NCBI RefSeq assembly: GCF_014842925.1
Contig: NZ_JACYXJ010000005.1
Span: 1 to 64,000 of the forward strand
From: Roseibium polysiphoniae
GTDB lineage: Bacteria; Pseudomonadota; Alphaproteobacteria; Rhizobiales; Stappiaceae
Direction of reading: 5' to 3'
Length of the DNA stretch: 64,000 bases
Shown here: positions 46,184-54,210 of the stretch, piece after piece
Layout of the letters: the number at the start of each line of letters is the position of its first letter
Position numbering within the stretch: position 1 is the stretch's first letter
Program-made: the position numbers and the translations under genes
Notes under the pieces: generated by a model
What the model saw: only the letters and a program-made list of their open reading frames with translations
What the model was told of the DNA's origin: nothing
Databases searched by the model: none

Positions 46184-46606
46184 ATGAAACTGGAAGATCT
46201 CAAGCAAAGATATCCGGATGCGATCGCCTTCAAGTTCGGCGATGGACCGGAGTTAAGTGCCCAACTGGTCGCGCTCGTGCGGTCCGGCAAAAAGACAGCC
46301 ACCTGCGGCGCGCTACGGGATTTTGGAGATGGCGGGGAACCGCTGCCCAAGGAAGGCCGCAGGAACATCGTCCTGAACTGGGATAGTTCGCCAGCCCTGG
46401 TCATTGAGACCATTCAGGTGGAGCAGGCCCGCTTCTGTGATGTCGAAACCGACTTCGCACTTGCCGAGGGCGAGAATGACACGCTCGAAGGATGGCAGCA
46501 CGACCATCAGAAATTCTTCGAGCGGAACGGCGGATTTGATCCCGAAATGATGCTCATCTGCGAGCGCTTCAAACTGATCGAAGACCTGAAGACGGAAGGC
46601 GACTGA
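46184..46606 (+). CDS. ASCH-domain protein
   Basis: 140 aa. The core FKFGDGPELSAQLVALVRSGKKTATCGAL and the later ALVIETIQVEQARFCDV correspond to an ASCH domain, a PUA-like beta-barrel proposed to bind RNA or modified nucleosides; some members have N4-acetylcytidine amidohydrolase activity. It lies within the liu operon, 4 nt after liuB and 2 nt before liuD, with no obvious metabolic reason. The ATG at 46184 is preferred over an in-frame upstream codon inside liuB. Confidence 0.85.
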   Translation: MKLEDLKQRYPDAIAFKFGDGPELSAQLVALVRSGKKTATCGALRDFGDGGEPLPKEGRRNIVLNWDSSPALVIETIQVEQARFCDVETDFALAEGENDTLEGWQHDHQKFFERNGGFDPEMMLICERFKLIEDLKTEGD

Positions 46607-46608
46607 CA

Positions 46609-48603
46609 ATGTTCAAGAAGGTCCTCATTGCCAATCGTGGCGAAATCGCCTGCCGGGTCATGGAAACCGCCAAGAAGCTCGGCATCAAGACCGTGGCGGT
46701 CTATTCGGACGCAGATGCCGGCGCAAAACACGTGGCCATGGCCGATGAAGCCTATCGCATCGGGCCGGCCCCGGTTGCCGAAAGCTATCTGCAGATCGGA
46801 AAGATCATCGAGGTCTGCAAGACATCCGGTGCTGAAGCCGTGCATCCAGGCTACGGCTTCCTGTCGGAAAACCCGGCCTTTGTGGACGCGCTGGATAAAG
46901 CAGGCATCGCCTTCATCGGTCCGAGTGCCGCGTCCATCCGGGCCATGGGCCTGAAGGATGCCGCGAAGGCGCTGATGGTCGAGGCAGGAGTGCCTGTGGT
47001 CCCCGGCTATCACGGCCAGGAGCAAGACCCAGACTTCCTGGCGGCAGAGGCTGAGAAGATAGGCTATCCGGTTCTGATCAAGGCCCGTGCGGGCGGCGGC
47101 GGCAAGGGCATGCGCCGCGTGGACGACCCGGCGGACTTCAAGGATGCACTCGACGGCGCCTCCCGGGAAGGCGAGGCCAGCTTCGGCGACGGCCGTGTCC
47201 TGATCGAGAAATATCTGACCAAGCCGCGCCATATCGAAATCCAGGTTTTCGGCGACAAGCATGGCAATGCGGTGCATCTGTTTGAGCGTGACTGCTCTCT
47301 CCAGCGCCGCCACCAGAAGGTCATCGAGGAAGCCCCTGCCCCGGACATGCCGGAAGCCATGCGCAAGGCCATGGGTGAAGCCGCGGTCAAGGCGGCCAAG
47401 GCCATCGACTATGCCGGCGCGGGCACCATCGAATTCATCGCCGATGTGTCCGAAGGCCTGAACTCCGACCGTTTCTATTTCATGGAAATGAACACCCGCC
47501 TTCAGGTGGAGCATCCGGTGACGGAAATGATCACCGGAGAGGATCTGGTTGAATGGCAGCTGCAGGTCGCAGCCGGCGCGCCATTGCCGAAAGCCCAGAA
47601 TGAACTCAGCTTTTCCGGCTGGGCGCTCGAAGCGCGTCTTTACGCCGAAGATGCACCGAAAGGCTTCCTGCCTGCGATCGGAACCCTGAGCCACCTGCAT
47701 TTGCCAGACACTTATGCCCGCATCGACAGCGGCGTGCGCTCTGGCGACGAGATCACGCCCTTCTATGATCCGATGATTGCGAAAGTGATCGTCCATGGAC
47801 CGACCCGCGAAGCAGCCCTGGGCAAATTGCTCGGCACGCTCGAAGACACCCAGGTAGCCGGCTGCGTGACCAATGCCGGGTTCCTGGCGAACCTCTGCCG
47901 TCACAAGGGTTTTGCCAACGGAGATGTCGACACTGGGCTGATCGACCGGGATCTGGAAGAGTTGATCGCCGAGGTTCCGGCCCCGGCTGAAGTCATCGGC
48001 CTGGCCGCCCTGGCCGCGCTGGGTCTTGCCGAAGAGCGCCATGGCACCGATGCCTGGGACAGACTGGCCGGCTGGCGCATGTGGAGCGCGTCGCGCCAAT
48101 ATGCGCTACTGGACATCGCCGACGAGCGTCAGGACGTCGAAGTTCACGCCCTTGGCAACCGGCGCTTCTCCGTCCATCTCGACGGCACGCCGCGGGATTT
48201 CCAGCTCGTCAGTCTGGAAGACGGCGCCATCGTCTTTGACTGCGACGGCGTTCGCAAACGCGCCGCCATTGCCCTTGCACGGGATGCGGTGACCGTCTTC
48301 TTTGATGGCCACGCCCATCGGATCGGTCTGCCGGATCGTCTTGCAGATGAGGATGAAGCCGCCAGCGCCGGGGACCAGGTCATTGCTCCCATGCCAGGAC
48401 TCGTCAAAATCCTGAACGCCAAGGTCGGCGATACGGTCGCCAAGGGCCAGCCGCTCGTCGTTCTGGAAGCCATGAAAATGGAGCACACACTGAAGGCCCC
48501 GCGCGACGGCGTTGTCGCTGAAGTCATGGCGGCCGAAGGTGAGCAGGTGCAGGATGGAACGGTGCTCGTGGCCCTTGCCGAGGAAGACGCAGATGCTGCC
48601 TGA
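46609..48603 (+). CDS. liuD: Methylcrotonoyl-CoA carboxylase, biotin-containing (alpha) subunit
   Basis: 664 aa. An N-terminal biotin carboxylase domain (about 1-450, ANRGEIACRVM at the start, ATP-grasp GGGGKGMR) is followed by a middle domain and a C-terminal biotinyl carrier domain with EAMKMEH, where K623 carries biotin. It forms the carboxylase with the liuB product. The stop lies 11 nt inside the next gene. Length and pairing with liuB favour methylcrotonyl over propionyl carboxylase. Confidence 0.95.
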   Translation: MFKKVLIANRGEIACRVMETAKKLGIKTVAVYSDADAGAKHVAMADEAYRIGPAPVAESYLQIGKIIEVCKTSGAEAVHPGYGFLSENPAFVDALDKAGIAFIGPSAASIRAMGLKDAAKALMVEAGVPVVPGYHGQEQDPDFLAAEAEKIGYPVLIKARAGGGGKGMRRVDDPADFKDALDGASREGEASFGDGRVLIEKYLTKPRHIEIQVFGDKHGNAVHLFERDCSLQRRHQKVIEEAPAPDMPEAMRKAMGEAAVKAAKAIDYAGAGTIEFIADVSEGLNSDRFYFMEMNTRLQVEHPVTEMITGEDLVEWQLQVAAGAPLPKAQNELSFSGWALEARLYAEDAPKGFLPAIGTLSHLHLPDTYARIDSGVRSGDEITPFYDPMIAKVIVHGPTREAALGKLLGTLEDTQVAGCVTNAGFLANLCRHKGFANGDVDTGLIDRDLEELIAEVPAPAEVIGLAALAALGLAEERHGTDAWDRLAGWRMWSASRQYALLDIADERQDVEVHALGNRRFSVHLDGTPRDFQLVSLEDGAIVFDCDGVRKRAAIALARDAVTVFFDGHAHRIGLPDRLADEDEAASAGDQVIAPMPGLVKILNAKVGDTVAKGQPLVVLEAMKMEHTLKAPRDGVVAEVMAAEGEQVQDGTVLVALAEEDADAA

Positions 48604-50233
48604 GGCGCACACATACGAAGAACTGGTTGAACGCTTCGAATGGCAGATCCCCGAGACGTTCAATATCGGGTCCGCGATCTGCGATGCCTGGGCGGACCGT
48701 GAGCCGGAACGCGAAGCGCTCGTCTTTATCGATGCGGACGGGACAGCGCAAAGTTACAGCTACGGCGATCTGAAACGCCTGTCGAACCAGCTGGCATCGC
48801 TCTTTCACGGCCGGGGGCTGGTACGGGGCGACCGTGTCGGCGTACTCTTGCCACAGCGCCCTGAAACAGCCTTTACCCATATAGCGGCTCTCAAAAGCGG
48901 AGCAATCACGATCCCGCTTTTCACCCTGTTCGGGGATGAGGCACTTCAATACCGTCTTGGCAATTCAGGTGCGAAAATCGTTGTCACCGATGCCGCCGGT
49001 GCGGAAAAGATCGAGCGCATCCGCCATGAACTGCCCGATCTTGAAACCGTGCTGTGCACGGATGGCGCCCGTTTCGGCGCGCTTGATCTTGCTGCAGAAA
49101 TGGAGGGCCGGTCCGAACGGTTCGCGCCGCTTGCCACCAAGCCAGGCGACCCCGCGATCATCATCTATACGTCCGGCACCACCGGCCAGCCCAAGGGCGC
49201 GCTGCATGGCCACCGGGTCCTGCTTGGACACCTGCCAGGCGTCGAGATGAGCCATGACTTTCTTGGACAACCCGGCGACCGCATATGGACGCCGGCCGAC
49301 TGGGCCTGGATCGGCGGCCTTCTCGATGTCCTGATGCCCGCGCTGTATCTCGGCGTCCCGGTTGTTGCCTGCCGCTTCAAGAAGTTCACTGCGGAAGCTG
49401 CGTTCGAACTGATCGAACAGCAGAAGATCCGCAACGCCTTTCTGCCGCCCACCGCGCTGAAGATGATGCGCCAGGTCCCTGATCCGGAGAAACGCTGGAC
49501 CCTCAACATGCGCTCCATTGCGTCCGGTGGTGAGACCCTCGGCGCGGAACTCATCGCCTGGGGCCAAAAGACTTTCGGACTGACGATCAACGAATTCTAC
49601 GGCCAGACCGAATGCAACATGATCGTCTCGAGCTGCGCATCGGTCATGGAGGCCCGCGCGGGCATCATGGGGCGCGCTGTGCCTGGCCATGACGTCAATG
49701 TGGTCGATCTTGACGGCAAGATCCTGCCAGAGGACACGCTGGGGAACATAGCCGTGAAGTCGCCAGATCCGGTCATGTTCCTCGGCTACTGGGACAACGA
49801 GCAGGCCACCAGGGCCAAATTCGCCGGTGACTGGCTTTTGACCGGTGACAAGGGCACCCGGGATGCGGACGGCTGGATCACCTTCGTCGGCCGCGATGAC
49901 GATGTCATCACCTCTTCCGGCTACCGGATCGGCCCCGGCGAGATCGAGGATTGCCTGTTGAGACATCCTGCCGTCGCGCTGACTGGCGTTGTCGGCAAGC
50001 CTGATCCGCAACGCACGGAAATCGTCAAAGCGTTCATCGTTCTCAAACAAGGCATCGAGGGAACGAACGACCTAGCGGCGGAGATCGCGAAATTCGTGAA
50101 GACACAGCTCGCCGCCCACGAGTATCCGCGTGAGATCGCCTTCGTCGACACGCTTCCCATGACAACCACCGGCAAGGTCATCCGGCGTGAACTGCGGTCG
50201 ATGCCCGACGATGGCATCGCCACTTCGAAATGA
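48593..50233 (+). CDS. AMP-forming acyl-CoA synthetase
   Basis: 546 aa. The adenylation P-loop YTSGTTGQPKG is at 192-202; NEFYGQTECNMIV and GWITFVGRDDDVITSSGYRI are the later acyl-adenylate motifs, and TTTGKVIRREL holds the C-terminal lysine. It resembles medium/short-chain acyl-CoA synthetases (ACSM-like). In this operon it may activate isovalerate, acetoacetate or a related acid, but the substrate is not set by the sequence. Its ATG overlaps the liuD stop by 11 nt. Confidence 0.88.
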   Translation: MLPEAHTYEELVERFEWQIPETFNIGSAICDAWADREPEREALVFIDADGTAQSYSYGDLKRLSNQLASLFHGRGLVRGDRVGVLLPQRPETAFTHIAALKSGAITIPLFTLFGDEALQYRLGNSGAKIVVTDAAGAEKIERIRHELPDLETVLCTDGARFGALDLAAEMEGRSERFAPLATKPGDPAIIIYTSGTTGQPKGALHGHRVLLGHLPGVEMSHDFLGQPGDRIWTPADWAWIGGLLDVLMPALYLGVPVVACRFKKFTAEAAFELIEQQKIRNAFLPPTALKMMRQVPDPEKRWTLNMRSIASGGETLGAELIAWGQKTFGLTINEFYGQTECNMIVSSCASVMEARAGIMGRAVPGHDVNVVDLDGKILPEDTLGNIAVKSPDPVMFLGYWDNEQATRAKFAGDWLLTGDKGTRDADGWITFVGRDDDVITSSGYRIGPGEIEDCLLRHPAVALTGVVGKPDPQRTEIVKAFIVLKQGIEGTNDLAAEIAKFVKTQLAAHEYPREIAFVDTLPMTTTGKVIRRELRSMPDDGIATSK

Positions 50234-50243
50234 GAGACACACA

Positions 50244-51104
50244 ATGAGTGAATTCGTCACCATCTTCGAAATGGGACCGCGCGACGGGCTCCAGAACGAA
50301 GCTGTTTTCGTTCCCACCGAAGACAAGATCAAGCTGGTCGACATGCTCTCGGACTGCGGCTTCCGCAAGATTGAGGTGACCAGCTTCGTCAGCCCGAAGT
50401 GGGTTCCGCAAATGGCGGATGCAAAGGAAGTGCTGGAAGGCATCTACCGGCATCCAAGCATTTTCTACACAGCGCTGACGCCCAACGTGAAAGGCTACAA
50501 CGCCGCCAAGAAAGCCTCCGCGGATGAAGTCGCCATCTTCGGCTCGGCGTCCGAAGGCTTTTCGAAAAAGAACATCAACTGTTCCGTCGCCGAAAGCATC
50601 GAACGCTTCAAGCCCCTGGTCGAAAAGGCCCATGAGGACAGCATGCCGGTGCGCGGGTACATTTCCTGCGTCACCGATTGCCCCTATGACGGCGCAACGC
50701 CTCCGGAAGAGGTCGCTCGCGTTGCCGGGTTGTTCATGGACCTTGGCTGCTACGAGATTTCCCTCGGAGACACCATCGGCAGCGGCACGCCGGAAACCAT
50801 CTCCACGATGCTGGAGGCTGTCTTGAGCGTTGTTCCGGCCGACAAGCTTGCCGGTCACTATCACGACACCAAGGGACGGGCCGTCGACAACATCGAAGCA
50901 AGCCTCGAAAAGGACGTGCGCGTGTTCGACGCCGCAATTGGCGGCCTCGGCGGCTGCCCCTATGCGCCGGGCGCAAAAGGCAACGTGGCGACAGAGGCCG
51001 TGGCCGAGCTCTTGCATCGCAAGGGTTTTGAAACCGGCCTCAACATGGACAAGCTGAAGCTTGCTTCCGACTTTGCACTGTCTTTGCGGAGTGACGACGC
51101 ATGA
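50244..51104 (+). CDS. mvaB: Hydroxymethylglutaryl-CoA lyase
   Basis: Splits HMG-CoA into acetyl-CoA and acetoacetate, the last step of leucine breakdown (LiuE). 286 aa. The N-terminal motif EMGPRDGLQNE is the catalytic signature, and GLGGCPYAPGAKGNVATE contains the conserved cysteine C238. GAGAG lies 7 nt before the ATG. It is 10 nt after the acyl-CoA synthetase gene and overlaps the hydratase gene by 4 nt. Confidence 0.95.
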   Translation: MSEFVTIFEMGPRDGLQNEAVFVPTEDKIKLVDMLSDCGFRKIEVTSFVSPKWVPQMADAKEVLEGIYRHPSIFYTALTPNVKGYNAAKKASADEVAIFGSASEGFSKKNINCSVAESIERFKPLVEKAHEDSMPVRGYISCVTDCPYDGATPPEEVARVAGLFMDLGCYEISLGDTIGSGTPETISTMLEAVLSVVPADKLAGHYHDTKGRAVDNIEASLEKDVRVFDAAIGGLGGCPYAPGAKGNVATEAVAELLHRKGFETGLNMDKLKLASDFALSLRSDDA

Positions 51105-51892
51105 GCTTTGAAACCATCTCCATTTCGACGGATGACCGCGGTGTCGCGACCCTGACGCTGGATCGGGAAGACAAGCACAACGCCCTCTCCGCCAGAATGA
51201 TCGACGAGCTGACAGCTGCCGCCGCCCAGCTGGGTGCGGATGACAAGGTTCGGGTCGTGGTACTGACGGGCGCCGGAGACAGCTTCTGCGCGGGCGGAGA
51301 TCTGGGCTGGATGCGGGAACAGTTCCATGCCGACCGGGAAACCCGCATGGCTGAGGCCCGCAAGCTTGCCATGATGCTGAAGGATCTGAATGAACTGCCA
51401 AAGCCGCTGGTCGGCAAGGTACAAGGTCAGGCCTTCGGCGGTGGCATCGGCATGATGAGCGTCTGCGATGTCGCCGTTGCCGTCAACGGTGCGAAATTCG
51501 GTCTGACCGAGACTCGCCTCGGCCTCATCCCGGCGACCATCAGCCCCTATGTTCTTGCGCGCATGGGGGAAGGCAAGGCGCGCCGTGTCCTCATGTCCGC
51601 GCGTCTTTTCGAAGCCGAGGAAGCCCGCGATCTGGATCTGGTCGCAAAGGTGGTGGAGCCGGGCGACCTCGATGCCGCCATTGAAGCAGAGATCAAGCCC
51701 TACCTCGGCGCAGCACCCGCCGCTGTTGCCGCGTCCAAAGCGCTCGCCCGTTCTCTGGGACCAGTAATCTCGGATGCTGAAATCGACGACACGATCGGCC
51801 GGCTAGCCGACACCTGGGAGACCCCGGAAGCGCAGGAAGGCATCAGCGCCTTCTTCGACAAGCGAAAACCGAACTGGGTGACGAAGAGCTAA
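51101..51892 (+). CDS. liuC: Methylglutaconyl-CoA hydratase (enoyl-CoA hydratase family)
   Basis: 263 aa crotonase-fold enzyme. Oxyanion-hole segments are GAGDSFCAGGDLGWM and GQAFGGGIGMMSVCDVAVA, and the catalytic Glu lies in LTETRLGLIPATISPYV. The ATISPYV ending is typical of methylglutaconyl-CoA hydratases, and the place in the operon supports conversion of 3-methylglutaconyl-CoA to HMG-CoA. Its start overlaps mvaB by 4 nt. It closes the operon; the next gene is on the other strand. Confidence 0.92.
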   Translation: MSFETISISTDDRGVATLTLDREDKHNALSARMIDELTAAAAQLGADDKVRVVVLTGAGDSFCAGGDLGWMREQFHADRETRMAEARKLAMMLKDLNELPKPLVGKVQGQAFGGGIGMMSVCDVAVAVNGAKFGLTETRLGLIPATISPYVLARMGEGKARRVLMSARLFEAEEARDLDLVAKVVEPGDLDAAIEAEIKPYLGAAPAAVAASKALARSLGPVISDAEIDDTIGRLADTWETPEAQEGISAFFDKRKPNWVTKS

Positions 51893-51914
51893 AGCCTGTT
51901 CCAGTCGGGTCGGG

Positions 51915-52739
51915 TCAGGCGTTTCGCTGTTGGTATTTGCGGACCGTTGCAGCGATGCGGGCGACATCAAGCTGTTCCATGTTCGGCTCGTCGGGCTTGC
52001 GATACATCCGCTCGCGCACCCGCCGGATTTTCTTGCGTTCCCGCTCGCTGATGCCTTCGGGCAGCTCCACCCCGGCGCGGTCCATACCGATCAGAACCCT
52101 CTGCAGATCGGGGATCATTTCCGATGAAACGGCGAACTCCGTTCCACCCTTGGACACGAAAATCAGCGTCTTGCTGTCTTCCGCATCGCCCAGCAAGGCA
52201 ATCCGTCGCCGCGTGCCCGATCCAAGCGTCGCAAAGAACCAGCCAAGGCCTCGCGACAACCTGACCTGACGTACACGCATGGAGCTGAGGTCGGTGTAAC
52301 GAACCCGTGCCTTCAGCCCCAGTTGGGTCACCTCGAAGCCATTTCCGAAAAAGCGGATCCACGAGGTCTCCTGACGGATCGCCGTCATGAAGATCAGGAT
52401 GGAAAAGCTTGCAGGTATCAGAAGCGTGAGAAACAGCAGCGAGGTCGCGCTGCCCGTGCCATAGGCGGCACCTAGCAGAGACAGGCAAAAAAGCGGGACA
52501 CCGATCACGTAGCCGATGGCGTCTGTCACCAGGACGCCGGGCTGAACAGCCGGCCGAACGGCGCCGGTCGGCACCTTCTGCTTCGGCATGGCGCAATAGA
52601 TGCCGATCCCGGCAATGACGCAGAGCAGGCCGCTCAAGGGGCTCAGAAATGTCAGCGCACCGACGATCCCGAGAACCGCGAGAAAAAGCGGCACGAGACG
52701 GCGAAACAGTTCCAGTTTGGCAGAATGTCCCAAAACCAT
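51915..52739 (-). CDS. Hypothetical membrane protein with a cytosolic PH-like C-terminal half
   Basis: 274 aa, not recognised. Four predicted membrane helices as two pairs (about 12-50 and 70-120), then a soluble part of about 150 residues whose pattern (RFFGNGFEVTQLGLKARVRYTDLSSMRV) resembles membrane-associated PH-like domains. The end is rich in Arg/Lys/Glu (ISERERKKIRRVRERMYRKP). It converges on the liu operon with a 22-bp gap. Function unknown. Confidence 0.75.
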   Translation of the reverse strand: MVLGHSAKLELFRRLVPLFLAVLGIVGALTFLSPLSGLLCVIAGIGIYCAMPKQKVPTGAVRPAVQPGVLVTDAIGYVIGVPLFCLSLLGAAYGTGSATSLLFLTLLIPASFSILIFMTAIRQETSWIRFFGNGFEVTQLGLKARVRYTDLSSMRVRQVRLSRGLGWFFATLGSGTRRRIALLGDAEDSKTLIFVSKGGTEFAVSSEMIPDLQRVLIGMDRAGVELPEGISERERKKIRRVRERMYRKPDEPNMEQLDVARIAATVRKYQQRNA

Positions 52740-52934
52740 CTCCGTGATCTGTCGGGCCGGCCACGCTATTGATGTGATTCGTTATCAGAATCCTTCCGCT
52801 CACGCGGGTCAAGAGTCAGCACCAAGATGTCCAGTTTTGCCGGATAGTCACGCATACCTGCTCCGGGGATTTTGCTTTCATGGCGTCCGTGCTCCAGCTA
52901 CGGTCCCACCGACACGCAGAGACCGGTTCGCCTG

Positions 52935-53948
52935 ATGCCTTTGACAAATTACACGCTTTTGAAGGGCCGCCCTTCAGACTACTGCCTTGACGACGACGAT
53001 GATCCCCACATCGAGATCCGAATTGAGGACGGCAGCAACAGCCATCGCATCGCTCTGAACGTGCGCTCGATCCAGCATCCGCACGATCTTCTGTACGCGC
53101 TCGTCTCGCCGTTGGAGCATCCCGGTCTTGCCCAGCTGAAAACCCTGCCGGCTGGAATGCATGACCTGAAGCGGGTGCGGCCACGATTTGAAATTGACTA
53201 CATTCGCGGCGGGATGGTCATCCGCAACCAGATGCGCCAGGCTCCTTTCCAGCTGAAAGGTCCCGAGAATGACCTGCGCGACTACATCGAGCCACTGCTC
53301 AAATCGGGCATCGAAGACCCTTCCGTCACCTTTTACGCCATTGGCGAACGTTGGGGACCTGAGCCGAAGCGCGCGGACAAGTATTTCGGCTTCCGGCCAG
53401 GCAGCGGTATCCACGAAGTCCACATGAACCAGGGATCACGCGGCGGACATGCCGCGAACAACGGTGTCGGTCAGGACGGCGCCTTGCTGATCCATTTCGG
53501 ATCAAATGACGGCTGGGCGGGAATATTCTTGGGCTTTCAAAGCCAGGCCTGGGTCACCCATGACCGCACAGGCCACCCTCAGCATGTCAAGAACCCTCCC
53601 AAAACCATCGATCCGTTGGCCCCGCCCATCGCGATTGTCGCCGCAATGATCAATCCGACCGGACGGGAAATCGGCCGCGAAAGCATAACGCTTCTCAACC
53701 GCACCGACGGAGATCTTATGCTGACGGGTTGGCAAATCATGGACGAGGCGGATCGGTACCAGGATCTCTCCGGCCGCCTGCCCGCAGGCGAAGCCCACCG
53801 TTTCATCCTTGAGGAAAGGCCCGACCAGCCACGCCTGCCCAACAAGGGTGGAACCATCCGTCTCATGGCACCGGATGGAACGCTGGCCGATGAGGTTGTT
53901 TACGAAAAACACCAGGCCGCGCCCGAAGGCTGGACGACGATCTTTTGA
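52935..53948 (+). CDS. DUF2278 protein with a C-terminal lamin-tail-like domain
   Basis: 337 aa, no signal peptide. The N-terminal 230 residues match DUF2278 (YukJ-type): MPLTNYTLLKGRP, FEIDYIRGGMVI, YAIGERWGPEP, FGFRPGSGIHEVHMNQG and LLIHFGSNDGW. From about 245 the chain turns into a beta-rich LTD-like segment (SITLLNRTDGDLMLTGWQI, later GGTIRLMAPDGTLADEVVY), a domain often found on secreted nucleases and surface proteins. Function unknown. ATG at 52935 begins the family-typical N-terminus; a longer frame starts with TTG at 52872. Confidence 0.85.
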   Translation: MPLTNYTLLKGRPSDYCLDDDDDPHIEIRIEDGSNSHRIALNVRSIQHPHDLLYALVSPLEHPGLAQLKTLPAGMHDLKRVRPRFEIDYIRGGMVIRNQMRQAPFQLKGPENDLRDYIEPLLKSGIEDPSVTFYAIGERWGPEPKRADKYFGFRPGSGIHEVHMNQGSRGGHAANNGVGQDGALLIHFGSNDGWAGIFLGFQSQAWVTHDRTGHPQHVKNPPKTIDPLAPPIAIVAAMINPTGREIGRESITLLNRTDGDLMLTGWQIMDEADRYQDLSGRLPAGEAHRFILEERPDQPRLPNKGGTIRLMAPDGTLADEVVYEKHQAAPEGWTTIF

Positions 53949-53994
53949 CCGCTCAAGCGCGCTTTGACGCGCAAACAGGGATTTGGAAAGAAGT

Positions 53995-54070
53995 GGTGCC
54001 GCATAGGTGACTCGAACACCTGACCCCATCATTACGAATGATGTGCTCTACCAACTGAGCTAATGCGGCC
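53995..54070 (-). tRNA. tRNA-Thr, anticodon CGU, with encoded CCA
   Basis: The minus strand folds into a full cloverleaf: acceptor GCCGCAT/ATGCGGC, D arm GCTC/GAGC, anticodon stem CATCA/TGATG with loop TTCGTAA (anticodon CGT), and T arm AGGTG/CACCT with TTCGAGT. The discriminator A and the CCA end (53997-53995) are encoded. It reads ACG threonine codons. It lies between the DUF2278 gene (+) and the hemY operon (-). Confidence 0.96.
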
Positions 54071-54143
54071 AATCTTGCGGAGCTTACAGCTCTGCAGACT
54101 GATAATCTTCATCATCAGGATGGAGGGCTAATTACCGGAGCCT

Positions 54144-54172
54144 GAAGGCAGATGCAAGAGGCATCTGCCTTC
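54144..54172 (-). terminator. Hairpin after hemY (terminator-like)
   Basis: GAAGGCAGATGC (54144-54155) pairs perfectly with GCATCTGCCTTC (54161-54172) around a 5-nt loop. It lies about 40 nt past the hemY stop and upstream of the tRNA. There is no T tract on the minus strand, so termination is probable but not certain. Confidence 0.55.
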
Positions 54173-54210
54173 TTGTTGATGACGCGCTCACCCTCTTGTC
54201 ACAACCCGAT

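Noticed and set aside
46507..48099. 530-codon open frame antisense to liuD
   Set aside because: It lies entirely opposite a full-length biotin carboxylase gene and its translation has no recognisable motif.
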